Shown here: positions 18,897-26,200 of the stretch, one piece after another | Numbering within the stretch: position 1 is the first letter of the stretch | Layout of the letters: each line of letters starts with the position of its first letter | Source of the DNA: Rhizobium leguminosarum | Lineage (GTDB): Bacteria > Pseudomonadota > Alphaproteobacteria > Rhizobiales > Rhizobiaceae | Direction of reading: 5' to 3' | DNA length: 64,000 nt | Assembly (NCBI RefSeq): GCF_004123835.1 | Contig: NZ_MZMU01000022.1 | Coordinates: forward strand, 62,001 to 126,000 | Translations under genes and position numbers: made by a program | The notes under the pieces: generated by a model | Seen by the model: only the letters and a program-made list of their open reading frames with translations | Database searches by the model: none | What the model was told of the DNA's origin: nothing

Positions 18897-18966
18897 TTGG
18901 CAGCGCTGCCATTTTTATTAGTCCATTTTGGCAGCGCTGCCAACCGCAAATTGGTAGCGCTGCCAA
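18897..18966. promoter_or_regulatory. Three tandem LacI-type operators in the divergent threonate promoter
   Basis: Three near-identical palindromes with core TTGGCAGCGCTGCCAA lie at 18897-18912 (one end base differs), 18928-18943 (perfect) and 18951-18966 (one internal base differs). Their centres are 31 and 23 bp apart. They have the central CG of LacI/GalR sites. They sit 66 bp from the transporter start and 34 bp from the lacI-type gene start, so they should control both directions and the regulator itself. Confidence 0.85.
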
Positions 18967-18999
18967 AAAACCCTTGCTTCTTGGCGGGAGCGGTGAAAA

Positions 19000-20031
19000 A
19001 TGGTGAAGGAAAAGCTGGGTTCAAACGTAACGATGGAATTCAAACATCAACCGACGGCAACGCTTGCCGAGGTCGCGGAAGCGGCCGGTGTTGGCGAGAG
19101 CACGGTGTCGCGCGTGTTGCGCAACCACGGTTCGTTTTCCGGCAAGACGCGCGAGCGGGTGATGGCCGCCGTCGAGCGGCTGGGCTATGTGCCGAACCGG
19201 ATTGCGGGAACGCTGGCCTCCACCGGTTCGCGTCTTGTCGCCTTCGTCATTCCGTCGCTCTCCAACATCGTCTTTCCCGATGTGCTGCGCGGCGCCGGTG
19301 CCGTTCTGGAAGAAAACCGGTATCAGGCGGTTTTCTCCGTGACCGATTATGATCCGGGCAAGGAGGAAGCGCTCGCCGCCGCGATGCTTGCCTGGCGGCC
19401 GGCGGCGGTCATGCTGGCGGGATGCGAGCATACCGAGGGCACGGTGAAGATGCTGCGCGCCAGCGGGTGCCGGGTCGTCGAACTGCTCGATCTGGACGGC
19501 GATGCTCTCGATATCGCGGTCGGTTTCTCGAACCGCGCGGCCGGGCGGGAGAGCGCTGCCTTCCTGCTGAAGCGGGGCTATCGCCGGATTGGCTATGTCG
19601 GTCACGACCTGAACCGCGATACCCGTGCCGGCAAGCGGTTTTCCAGCTTTTGCGAAACGCTCGATGCGCATGACGCCCCGCTCGTCGCCCGCGAAATTCT
19701 CCCAGGCGCTTCGTCCGTGGAAAATGGCAGGTTGGGGCTGGAGCGGCTGCTTGCCCGGACGACCGATCTCGATGCGGTTTATTTCTCCAACGATGACATG
19801 GCGCTGGGCGGCTATTTTCACTGTCTGGCCGAGGGGATCTCGATCCCGTCGAAGCTCGCCATTTTCGGCTATAACGGCCTCGATATCGGCCGGGCAACCC
19901 CACAACCCTTGTCGACCATCCGAACGCCGCGCGTGGCGACCGGGGAGATAGCCGCGCAGCTGGTCGTCGCCAACGCGCCGGCGCAAGCCGTCGATCTCGG
20001 CTTTGAACTGATCGAAGGGGCAACCGCCTAA
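19000..20031 (+). CDS. LacI-family transcriptional regulator of the threonate genes
   Basis: The 343-residue protein has the LacI HTH at its N-terminus (TLAEVAEAAGVGESTVSRVLRN, about residues 21-42), then the hinge helix VPNRIAGTLASTGS, and a periplasmic-binding-protein-like sensor domain starting at LVAFVIPSLSNIVFPD. The ATG at 19000 has GGGAG about 10 nt upstream; an ATG at 19033 is a shorter alternative. It is divergent from the transporter gene and cotranscribed with otnC (16 bp gap). The three operators immediately upstream match what such a repressor binds. The effector is probably threonate or a pathway intermediate. Confidence 0.94.
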   Translation: MVKEKLGSNVTMEFKHQPTATLAEVAEAAGVGESTVSRVLRNHGSFSGKTRERVMAAVERLGYVPNRIAGTLASTGSRLVAFVIPSLSNIVFPDVLRGAGAVLEENRYQAVFSVTDYDPGKEEALAAAMLAWRPAAVMLAGCEHTEGTVKMLRASGCRVVELLDLDGDALDIAVGFSNRAAGRESAAFLLKRGYRRIGYVGHDLNRDTRAGKRFSSFCETLDAHDAPLVAREILPGASSVENGRLGLERLLARTTDLDAVYFSNDDMALGGYFHCLAEGISIPSKLAIFGYNGLDIGRATPQPLSTIRTPRVATGEIAAQLVVANAPAQAVDLGFELIEGATA

Positions 20032-20047
20032 TATTGGAGGAACTGTC

Positions 20048-20722
20048 ATGTCCGACGCGCGCCTGCGTGAGGAAATCTGCCGATACGGCCGTTCGCTGTT
20101 CGAGCGCGGGCTGACGCCCGGTTCGTCGGGCAACATATCGTTCCGGCTGGAGGATGGCGGCTGGCTGGTCACGCCGACCAACGCCTCGCTCGGCTTTCTC
20201 GACCCGGCACGGATCTCCAGGCTCGATGCCGAAGGCAGGCTCCTGTCCGGCGACAAGCCGACCAAGGAAATTCCGCTGCACACTGCCCTTTACGATACGC
20301 GCGGCAGCGCCCGCGCCATCGTCCATCTTCACTCCACCCACGCGGTGGCACTGACCATGCTGCCGGAGATCGATCCGCGCGCCGCCCTGCCGCCGATGAC
20401 GCCATATTATCTGATGCGCGCCGGCGAAACCGCGCTGGTGCCTTATTATCGTCCCGGCGATCCGGGGGTGGCCGACGCCATCCGCGGGCTGGCGGGCAAG
20501 TATTCGTCGGTGCTGCTGGCCAATCACGGACCTGTTGTCGCCGGCGACAGCCTGGAGGCGGCGGTCTTTGCGACCGAGGAACTGGAGGAAACGGCGAAGC
20601 TCTATCTGCTGTTGCGCAACCTCAATCCCCGGTTCCTCAGTCCGGCGCAGGTGGCCGATCTCGTCAACACCTTCGGTCTCGACCTTCCGTCGCATCACGA
20701 TCACGATCACGAAGGCGATTGA
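20048..20722 (+). CDS. otnC: 3-oxo-tetronate 4-phosphate decarboxylase (class II aldolase family)
   Basis: The 224-residue protein belongs to the class II aldolase/adducin family. Seen: the substrate loop GLTPGSSGNISFRL (residues 17-30), the zinc ligands in VHLHSTHAVALT (about residues 97-108), and the later His in LLANHGPVVAGDS. It would decarboxylate 3-oxo-tetronate 4-phosphate to dihydroxyacetone phosphate, the last step of the pathway. The ATG has a GGAGG ribosome site 16 bp after the LacI gene. The C-terminus ends in a short His/Asp-rich tail (HHDHDHEGD) that could bind metal and is not an obligatory family feature. Confidence 0.92.
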   Translation: MSDARLREEICRYGRSLFERGLTPGSSGNISFRLEDGGWLVTPTNASLGFLDPARISRLDAEGRLLSGDKPTKEIPLHTALYDTRGSARAIVHLHSTHAVALTMLPEIDPRAALPPMTPYYLMRAGETALVPYYRPGDPGVADAIRGLAGKYSSVLLANHGPVVAGDSLEAAVFATEELEETAKLYLLLRNLNPRFLSPAQVADLVNTFGLDLPSHHDHDHEGD

Positions 20723-20893
20723 AGGCTTGACTCCGCCGGCCGTTGACCGCGGGCAAGCGCGCAACCTTCTGCCAAACCCTGCTTTCGATACGATAGATTC
20801 TGCTTCCGATGCCGGTAATTCAGGCGAGCGGCGAGTGAAGCGGTGCCTATGATTGTGACACGTCCCCAGTTCCGATCGCTCAAGGATACTCAA

Positions 20894-21562
20894 ATGACGA
20901 CGTTCCGTCCGAAATACATCACCTTCGACTGCTACGGCACGCTGACCAACTTTCAGATGGCGGAGGCGGCACGCGATCTCTACGGCGAAGAGCTCGACGA
21001 GCCACGCATGGCGGAGTTCATCAAGAATTTCGCTGCCTATCGCCTCGACGAGATCATGGGCGACTGGAAACCCTATGCCGAGGTGGTGCACAATTCGCTC
21101 GAGCGGACATGCAAGCGCAACGGCGTGACATTTCGCGACGAAGCCGCCCGGATGATCTATGAGCGGGTTCCGACCTGGGGGCCGCATTCGGATGTCCCGG
21201 CCGGTCTCGCCAAGGTCGCCAAGGAAATCCCTTTGGTCATCCTCTCCAACGCCATGAATTCGCAGATCATGTCGAACGTCGAAAAACTGGGCGCGCCCTT
21301 CCATGCGGTCTATACCGCCGAGCAGGCGCAGTCCTATAAGCCACGCTTCAAGGGCTTTGAATATATGCTCGATATGCTGGGTTGCGGACCGGAAGACGTG
21401 CTGCATTGCTCGTCCTCCTTCCGCTACGACCTGATGTCGGCCCACGACCTCGGCATCAAGAACAAGGTTTGGGTCAATCGCGGCCATGAGCCTGCCAATC
21501 CCTATTACGGCTATGTCGAAATCCCTGACATCTCGGGCCTGCCTGGCGTCGTCGGGCTCTGA
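20894..21562 (+). CDS. HAD-superfamily hydrolase, haloacid dehalogenase type II
   Basis: The 222-residue protein has motif I YITFDCYGTLTNF (about residues 9-21, nucleophile Asp), motif II VILSNAMNSQIM, and the downstream lysine in AQSYKPRFKGFEYML. All fit L-2-haloacid dehalogenase-like proteins. The ATG at 20894 is chosen because the family begins a few residues before the first strand; an upstream start would add 17 unconserved residues. The gene is followed 13 bp later by an FAD amine oxidase gene, so the two form an operon. It is related in type to the HAD gene at 11.1 kb. The true substrate may be a phosphate ester instead of a halo-acid. Confidence 0.87.
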   Translation: MTTFRPKYITFDCYGTLTNFQMAEAARDLYGEELDEPRMAEFIKNFAAYRLDEIMGDWKPYAEVVHNSLERTCKRNGVTFRDEAARMIYERVPTWGPHSDVPAGLAKVAKEIPLVILSNAMNSQIMSNVEKLGAPFHAVYTAEQAQSYKPRFKGFEYMLDMLGCGPEDVLHCSSSFRYDLMSAHDLGIKNKVWVNRGHEPANPYYGYVEIPDISGLPGVVGL

Positions 21563-21575
21563 CGGAGACACGCGG

Positions 21576-22850
21576 ATGCAGTTCGAATCCTACTGGCACA
21601 ACACCGCCCAGCCCTTTGCCGGCGGCGCTCAAGGCCCCGTCGAAGGACATTACGACGTCGCCGTCATCGGCGCCGGCTTTACCGGGCTTGCCGCGGCGCG
21701 ACAGCTTGCAAAGGCCGGCGTCAAGGTCGTGGTGCTGGAGGCCGAACGGGTCGGCTGGGGGGCGTCGGGACGCAATGGCGGCCACCTCAACAACGGCCTC
21801 GCCCACAGTTTCCTATCCGCCAAATCAGCACTCGGCGTGGAGCGGGCCGTCGCCCTCTACAAGGCGTTCGACGATTCCATCGACACGATCGAGGCGATCA
21901 TCACCGAAGAGGGGATCGACTGCAATTTCCGCCGCGCCGGAAAGCTGAAGCTTGCCTCCAAGCCGCAGCATTTCGACGCAATTGCCCGCAATTTCGAGGC
22001 TGTTCACAGAGAAGTCGATCCGGACACGGCACTTCTGACGGCGAGTGACCTGAAAAACGAGGTCGGGTCGCCCTTCCATGGCGCCATGTTATCCAAGAAG
22101 AGCGCGATGATGCATATGGGCCGCTATGTCGCCGGGCTCGCCACTGTGGCCGCCCGCCATGGCGCCGTCATCTTCGAAAGCGCGGCGGTAACCGCGCACC
22201 GGCAGGGCAATGGCCGCCACAGCCTTACGACCGCACGGGGCACCGTCACCGCAGACCACGTGCTGGTCGCGACAGGCGCCTATACGTCGTCGCTCTTTAA
22301 TTATTTCCGCCGCCGGATCGTTTCCGTCGGCAGCTTCCTCATCGCCACCCGTCCGCTGACCGACGCCGAAATCGCCGCTACGATGCCGGGTAACCGCACC
22401 TGTGTCACGTCGATGAACATCGGCAATTATTTCCGGCTGTCGCCGGACAAGCGGCTGATCTTCGGCGGCCGCGCCCGGTTTTCCGCCACATCGGATCAGC
22501 GCTCGGATGCAAGGAGCGGTGACATTCTCCGCGCCAGCCTGGCTGAGATCTTCCCGCAGCTTGCCGGCGTCGAGATCGACTATTGCTGGGGCGGCCTCGT
22601 CGACATGACGAAGGACCGCTATCCGCGCGCCGGCTATGTCGATGGTGTCTGGTATGCCATGGGCTATTCCGGCCACGGCGCCCAGCTCTCCACCCATCTC
22701 GGCATGATCATGGCCGACGCTATCCTCGGCAAGGCCGACCGCAATCCGATCAAGGGCCTCGACTGGCCCGCCGTCCCCGGCCATTTCGGAAAGCCGTGGT
22801 TCCTGCCGCTCGTCGGGCTCTATTACAAGACCCTCGATCGCTTCCAGTAA
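21576..22850 (+). CDS. FAD-dependent oxidoreductase, gamma-glutamylputrescine oxidase-like
   Basis: The 424-residue protein belongs to the DAO/PuuB family. The FAD motif is VAVIGAGFTGLAAARQLAKAG (about residues 28-48), followed by WGASGRNGGHLNNGLA, which matches the PuuB-type flavin-attachment region. The C-terminal MTKDRYPRAGYVDGVWYAMGYSGHG is also typical. Such enzymes oxidise secondary amines such as gamma-glutamylputrescine or N-methyl amino acids. The ATG follows GGAGACACGCGG. It is the second gene after the HAD hydrolase. With the GNAT, aminotransferase and semialdehyde dehydrogenase genes in this window it suggests polyamine or amine catabolism, which is inference. Confidence 0.88.
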   Translation: MQFESYWHNTAQPFAGGAQGPVEGHYDVAVIGAGFTGLAAARQLAKAGVKVVVLEAERVGWGASGRNGGHLNNGLAHSFLSAKSALGVERAVALYKAFDDSIDTIEAIITEEGIDCNFRRAGKLKLASKPQHFDAIARNFEAVHREVDPDTALLTASDLKNEVGSPFHGAMLSKKSAMMHMGRYVAGLATVAARHGAVIFESAAVTAHRQGNGRHSLTTARGTVTADHVLVATGAYTSSLFNYFRRRIVSVGSFLIATRPLTDAEIAATMPGNRTCVTSMNIGNYFRLSPDKRLIFGGRARFSATSDQRSDARSGDILRASLAEIFPQLAGVEIDYCWGGLVDMTKDRYPRAGYVDGVWYAMGYSGHGAQLSTHLGMIMADAILGKADRNPIKGLDWPAVPGHFGKPWFLPLVGLYYKTLDRFQ

Positions 22851-22927
22851 CGGACCGGATCAGTCTGACTGCAGCCGAAACGGCTCGATGGGGGCAGGAT
22901 TGAGATGAGCACCTGCGCGGGGGTCAA

Positions 22928-23233
22928 CTATCTGGCCTCACTGACTGGATAGATCCTGAGAATCCCAAGGCGGTTATCAGTCGTGATCACTGCAATACCC
23001 GCTTCATATGCCGCGCGGACGATTGCCTCATGCAATTGCTCGGGTTCGCTCTCTCCGGTAAGGACCTCCAAACAGATTCTCACCGCTGTGAGGAATTCCT
23101 CACCATCGTCGGTGGGCCATTCCTTCAGCAACAGTTGGGCAGCCTCGTGAGCGGTACGGATCACCTTGCGATCTTTCCCTTCGGCAAAGACAAGAATTAT
23201 CGTTGGGAACTTTCTCACCATATCGAATCTCAT
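22928..23233 (-). CDS. DUF982 family protein
   Basis: The 101-residue small protein carries the DUF982 pattern: an N-terminal strand (VRKFPTIILVF), a centre with AAQLLLKEWPTDDGEEFLTAVRICLEVLTG, and a conserved helix (EAIVRAAYEAGIAV). DUF982 genes occur in many copies in rhizobia, and their function is unknown. The ATG at 23233 has an AGGGGCA ribosome site; an in-frame start 20 codons upstream lacks one. It follows the small gene at 23.3 kb on the same strand after 105 bp. It is probably not part of the peptide-modification set. Confidence 0.8.
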   Translation of the reverse strand: MRFDMVRKFPTIILVFAEGKDRKVIRTAHEAAQLLLKEWPTDDGEEFLTAVRICLEVLTGESEPEQLHEAIVRAAYEAGIAVITTDNRLGILRIYPVSEAR

Positions 23234-23338
23234 TGCCCCTGAACTCCGCGGGACGGCCAGTGCCGAGTCATGGTTCGGACCGAGATTGGCCACACATGCT
23301 CGTCAACCATCTCCCGTGTCGTTTCGACAATCACGTGC

Positions 23339-23560
23339 CTATCCTCCGGTTGGTGGGAAGGAGGAATTCGCTAGATTGGCTTTTAGCTCGCGGGCTGCCG
23401 CCTCAAGGAGTCGCTTGAATTCTTCGGAGGTCACGCCATCCGCGCGCATGACGATAGCGATTAGTGGATCACGAAGAGCTTCGGTTATCGTCAGCTCATC
23501 GTTCTTTCCGGCAGTTGCGCCAACGGGGCAACAATATTCCGAGGAAAATAGCGCGATCAT
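23339..23560 (-). CDS. Small protein translationally coupled to the ThiF-like gene; unknown function
   Basis: This 73-residue protein has no recognised domain. The N-terminal part has a Cys-Cys pair (SSEYCCPVGATAGK). The middle (LTITEALRDPLIAIVM, then RADGVTSEEFKRLLEAAAREL) looks like two amphipathic helices, and the tail is Ser/Pro/Gly rich (SSFPPTGG). The preferred ATG at 23560 lies 7 nt after TAAGG, in which the TAA is the stop codon of the ThiF-like gene, so translation is coupled. An ATG at 23566 is also possible. The position makes it a candidate substrate or accessory protein of the modification enzymes. A plain rhizobial small helical protein is equally possible. Confidence 0.6.
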   Translation of the reverse strand: MIALFSSEYCCPVGATAGKNDELTITEALRDPLIAIVMRADGVTSEEFKRLLEAAARELKANLANSSFPPTGG

Positions 23561-23569
23561 GGACATACC

Positions 23570-24514
23570 TTACATCCGGGGTGTTTTAAGGGAGCGCAGC
23601 TCGGCTTGATCGCCTTTGAGGTCCAATATCCATTGGCGTCCCCGGGCGACCGAGTGTCTCGAAAGGCAGTTTTGGGCGATCTGCGACACCGCAAGGCCGG
23701 CGACCAATGGGTTGTCGACGGTGGCCGGCAGGGTGCGAAAGCTGCCGTCGGTTGCGACTTGGGTGGCGCAATGGCAGACGGAACATGCGTCCTCATGCAC
23801 CAAGACCAAAGGACCTGCCATGCAATAGTTTGCCGAGCGGCCCACATGCAGATGCGGCGGCAGGCCGGCTTTCAATGCTCGGCAGGCCGACAGGAGATCT
23901 TGGGATGGATGAGAATCGTCGCCGGCGAGGATGAAGAACGGGTTATTAGCGTAGTCTGCGATTAACCGTAGCGCCGAGGCGCCCTCCGCAAATTCCGGCA
24001 GCGCGAAGACATAGGCCGAGAAACCCGCGGCCAGATGGGTCGCCAGCCTGTCCGTCTTCAGCCAGCCGAGATCAGCCTCGCTTGCCCATGGGAGATGGTT
24101 CAAGTTGTTCTCATCGATACGATCCGCATCCACGAGAAGGAAATGGCGCGCGCCGAGGGCCGCGAGCTGGATGGCGATCTGTGAGCCCAAGTCGCCGCAT
24201 CCGATGATGACGAAGTCGATATCGCCAAACCGTGCGACGTCGCGTTGCCGATGGCAAAGAGGCGTCAGGATGGTGTCGTGGTGATCGATTGCAGCGGAGT
24301 CATATTCGTCCTCCGGCGGCATATCGGAAGCCTTCAACGAGACGACGAACGCAGACCGGGTAACATGGGGGCTCTGTTCCTCGACAGAATCGGCACTATT
24401 GCCGGTGAACAGAGCCCCCCGGCCGCCCCGCCCGAGGCTGTGGGTGACGAGGTTCGGGAAGTCGACGGACGCGGTGGCGGTCGCTGACAATCGTTTGGAC
24501 CGATCATTGACCAT
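23570..24514 (-). CDS. ThiF/E1-like adenylyltransferase, putative peptide-modifying enzyme
   Basis: The 314-residue protein has an E1-like Rossmann domain. The nucleotide motif is IIGCGDLGSQIAIQLAALGA (from about residue 103), then LVDADRIDENNLNH (conserved Asp and Asn) and LKTDRLATHL, with the conserved lysine. A CSVCHC cluster (about residues 244-249) may bind zinc or act as the acceptor cysteine. There is no ubiquitin-like domain and no ThiS/MoaD gene nearby. The preferred ATG at 24514 overlaps the stop of the HExxH-like gene (TGATG), and its GGAGG site lies inside that gene. Family members adenylate C-termini in thiamine and cofactor synthesis and in MccB-type peptide maturation. The last fits the neighbours best. 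Confidence 0.82.
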   Translation of the reverse strand: MVNDRSKRLSATATASVDFPNLVTHSLGRGGRGALFTGNSADSVEEQSPHVTRSAFVVSLKASDMPPEDEYDSAAIDHHDTILTPLCHRQRDVARFGDIDFVIIGCGDLGSQIAIQLAALGARHFLLVDADRIDENNLNHLPWASEADLGWLKTDRLATHLAAGFSAYVFALPEFAEGASALRLIADYANNPFFILAGDDSHPSQDLLSACRALKAGLPPHLHVGRSANYCMAGPLVLVHEDACSVCHCATQVATDGSFRTLPATVDNPLVAGLAVSQIAQNCLSRHSVARGRQWILDLKGDQAELRSLKTPRM

Positions 24515-25959
24515 CACATCGCCTCCATCTCGCTGGGCGCATATCCGCGGATCGTCTCGGCGTAGCGACCGTAGTCCTTGCCCATCGCATGGTCGGCGTC
24601 CTTCGGGATCACGTGGAATTTGCCGTCGTACCAGAGGCTGACATTGTCGCCGCTGTCATCGATCTCTCGCCGGCCCATCCGAGGATCGACCGGCTCTTTG
24701 CCGCGTAGCAGCATCTGTCCGATATCCCAGGCTTGGCGATCGAGAATTCGCTGGCGCTCGGCAAGGTGCGCCTGGCGGTGCGCAATGGGCTCTTCGGCAA
24801 GCAACTGGCCCACGAGGAACAGGATCCGGCTACTCCAGGAAGGAATGGCGGCGATGTCTGGGAGGTCGAGGAGGACATCGCCGCCGAGACGTTCGATTCC
24901 TTTCCGAGCGATATCGATGAGCGGGATTTGCCGCGCGGCATAGGTAATTATGAATGCCGTCTTCAAGGCGCGGCGCTCAGGATCCGCCTCGTTGGATAGG
25001 CATGCCATGCGCAAGGCGCACTCCCAGGGAACGGTGTACACCACGTGCAGGATGCTCTCGAGCGTCTGTAGATCCCCCTTGTATGGGGAAACATATTGGA
25101 ACTCGCCGGGCAGGGATGCCGCCGCCGAGGTCGTATAAAACCCGAGCAGGACATGCCCCGCTTGGTGAAGCAGTTGGGCCGCGGTCGCGGCATGATCGCC
25201 GTCGCGCAATCTTTCTCTGGAAAGCACGATGATCGCACTGCCCGGCAATTCGTTCGAACTCGAGAACGAACACGGCGGTTCGCGTCGCACGCCAACGTGA
25301 AGCGTATGCAGGCCAGCGATCAGGCGCTGATGGCCGTACACGTCCAATTCCGCGATTAGCGCGAAGGCCTTCTCCAGATGATCGGCGATGCGATCCAATT
25401 CCGCGTCGTCAGGGGTGGGGTCGTCGAAACCGCGATAGTTCGGCATGCATTGGCGGAGGAGGGCTTGCATGACGCGGCTCCGCGCCAGGCTTTCGATGCG
25501 GACGAGGCCGATGCCGCAAGAGAGGCGGCGCGCCGGCTGACGTTCGAGTTCAAGATCCGATGCGATGAGATCCGACTGCAGATAGCCGCTGACGATCTGC
25601 GCATCGGGGCCTCCCGCCTGCCATTCCAGGCTCCGCGCGAGCCCACTCATCCAGGCAGCAAGCACGGACGAACGATAAGGGTCGGCACCGACCGGCTCGG
25701 CAACCGCTGGGGGAAGTTCCAGCAGACGAGTGTATCCGCCATCTGCAAGGCCGGGGAAATATCGTGACAGCGCCTCTACCCCGGCCGAACAATCGGTGAG
25801 CCTCGAAGCCGCTGCGAGCGTAGACCCATATTGGAAGCGTCGCTTTAAAAGGTTGCGAGTTGCGACGCGCTGCAGGGAGGCGGTGCTAGCCATCAGGGGA
25901 TTGCCCCTGAGCAGGTGGCACGCCTCATCTGCCAATTGTTGAATGCGAGACGCGGACAT
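24514..25959 (-). CDS. HExxH-motif-like putative peptide-modification protein, with HQAGH
   Basis: The 481-residue soluble protein resembles the HEXXH motif-containing putative peptide-modification proteins, now also called aKG-HExxH-type peptide beta-hydroxylases. The metal motif region is LLHQAGHVLLGFY (about residues 263-275). The usual Glu is Gln here. A preceding strand, PGSAIIVLSR, and a following helix with candidate third ligands (TLESILHVVYTVPWE) are in the expected order. The ATG at 25959 has a CGGAGG ribosome site. The gene is coupled to the ThiF-like gene by a TGATG overlap. Assignment rests on motif order and context and not on strong identity. A degenerate metallopeptidase is the main alternative. 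Confidence 0.65.
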   Translation of the reverse strand: MSASRIQQLADEACHLLRGNPLMASTASLQRVATRNLLKRRFQYGSTLAAASRLTDCSAGVEALSRYFPGLADGGYTRLLELPPAVAEPVGADPYRSSVLAAWMSGLARSLEWQAGGPDAQIVSGYLQSDLIASDLELERQPARRLSCGIGLVRIESLARSRVMQALLRQCMPNYRGFDDPTPDDAELDRIADHLEKAFALIAELDVYGHQRLIAGLHTLHVGVRREPPCSFSSSNELPGSAIIVLSRERLRDGDHAATAAQLLHQAGHVLLGFYTTSAAASLPGEFQYVSPYKGDLQTLESILHVVYTVPWECALRMACLSNEADPERRALKTAFIITYAARQIPLIDIARKGIERLGGDVLLDLPDIAAIPSWSSRILFLVGQLLAEEPIAHRQAHLAERQRILDRQAWDIGQMLLRGKEPVDPRMGRREIDDSGDNVSLWYDGKFHVIPKDADHAMGKDYGRYAETIRGYAPSEMEAM

Positions 25960-26047
25960 CGACAGCCTCCGTGGGTTTGTCTTCTGATGGATCAAGGTTG
26001 CATGTCGGGCGAAGATGCCCCGGTTCGGGCCGGCTTCGTCGGCATCG

Positions 26048-26065
26048 GAACGGTATGCGCCGTTC
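26048..26065. promoter_or_regulatory. Perfect inverted repeat upstream of the HExxH-like gene
   Basis: GAACGG-N6-CCGTTC lies about 90 bp upstream of the 25959 start, in the 186-bp gap after the S8 terminator. It could be an operator for a separate promoter driving the HExxH/ThiF pair. No regulator can be assigned. Confidence 0.35.
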
Positions 26066-26145
26066 GTTGAGAGGCACTATTGCCCAAGGGCGTCATTCGC
26101 CCGCCAGTACCGCGTTAAAAATCCGTAAAAAGGGCGTAAACAAAG

Positions 26146-26172
26146 AAAAAGCCCCCTCGATAGAGGAGGCTT
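26146..26172 (-). terminator. Rho-independent terminator after the S8 peptidase gene
   Basis: On the minus strand AAGCCTCCTC, a TATC loop and GAGGGGGCTT form a 10-bp stem with one G-T pair, followed by TTTTTC. It lies 29 bp after the peptidase stop codon. It should end the regulator/PAP2/peptidase transcript before the HExxH-like gene. Confidence 0.85.
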
Positions 26173-26200
26173 GGAATCTGGGGAAAAGCATCCCCGGGAT

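Noticed and set aside
19409..21571. Very long antisense frame of 720 codons
   Set aside because: It lies opposite the lacI-type gene, otnC and HAD genes, which have clear motifs. Long antisense frames are common in GC-rich DNA.
23570..24514. ThiF-like gene as part of thiamine or molybdopterin synthesis
   Set aside because: No thi or moa/moe genes and no ThiS/MoaD-like protein are nearby.
24514..25959. HExxH-like protein as an ordinary metallopeptidase
   Set aside because: The motif is HQAGH, lacking the general-base Glu, and the gene is coupled to a ThiF-like gene.
23570..25959. E1-like gene as part of a ubiquitin-like antiphage system
   Set aside because: No E2-like, JAB-type or nucleotidyltransferase gene accompanies it. 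The neighbours are an HExxH-like protein and a subtilisin.
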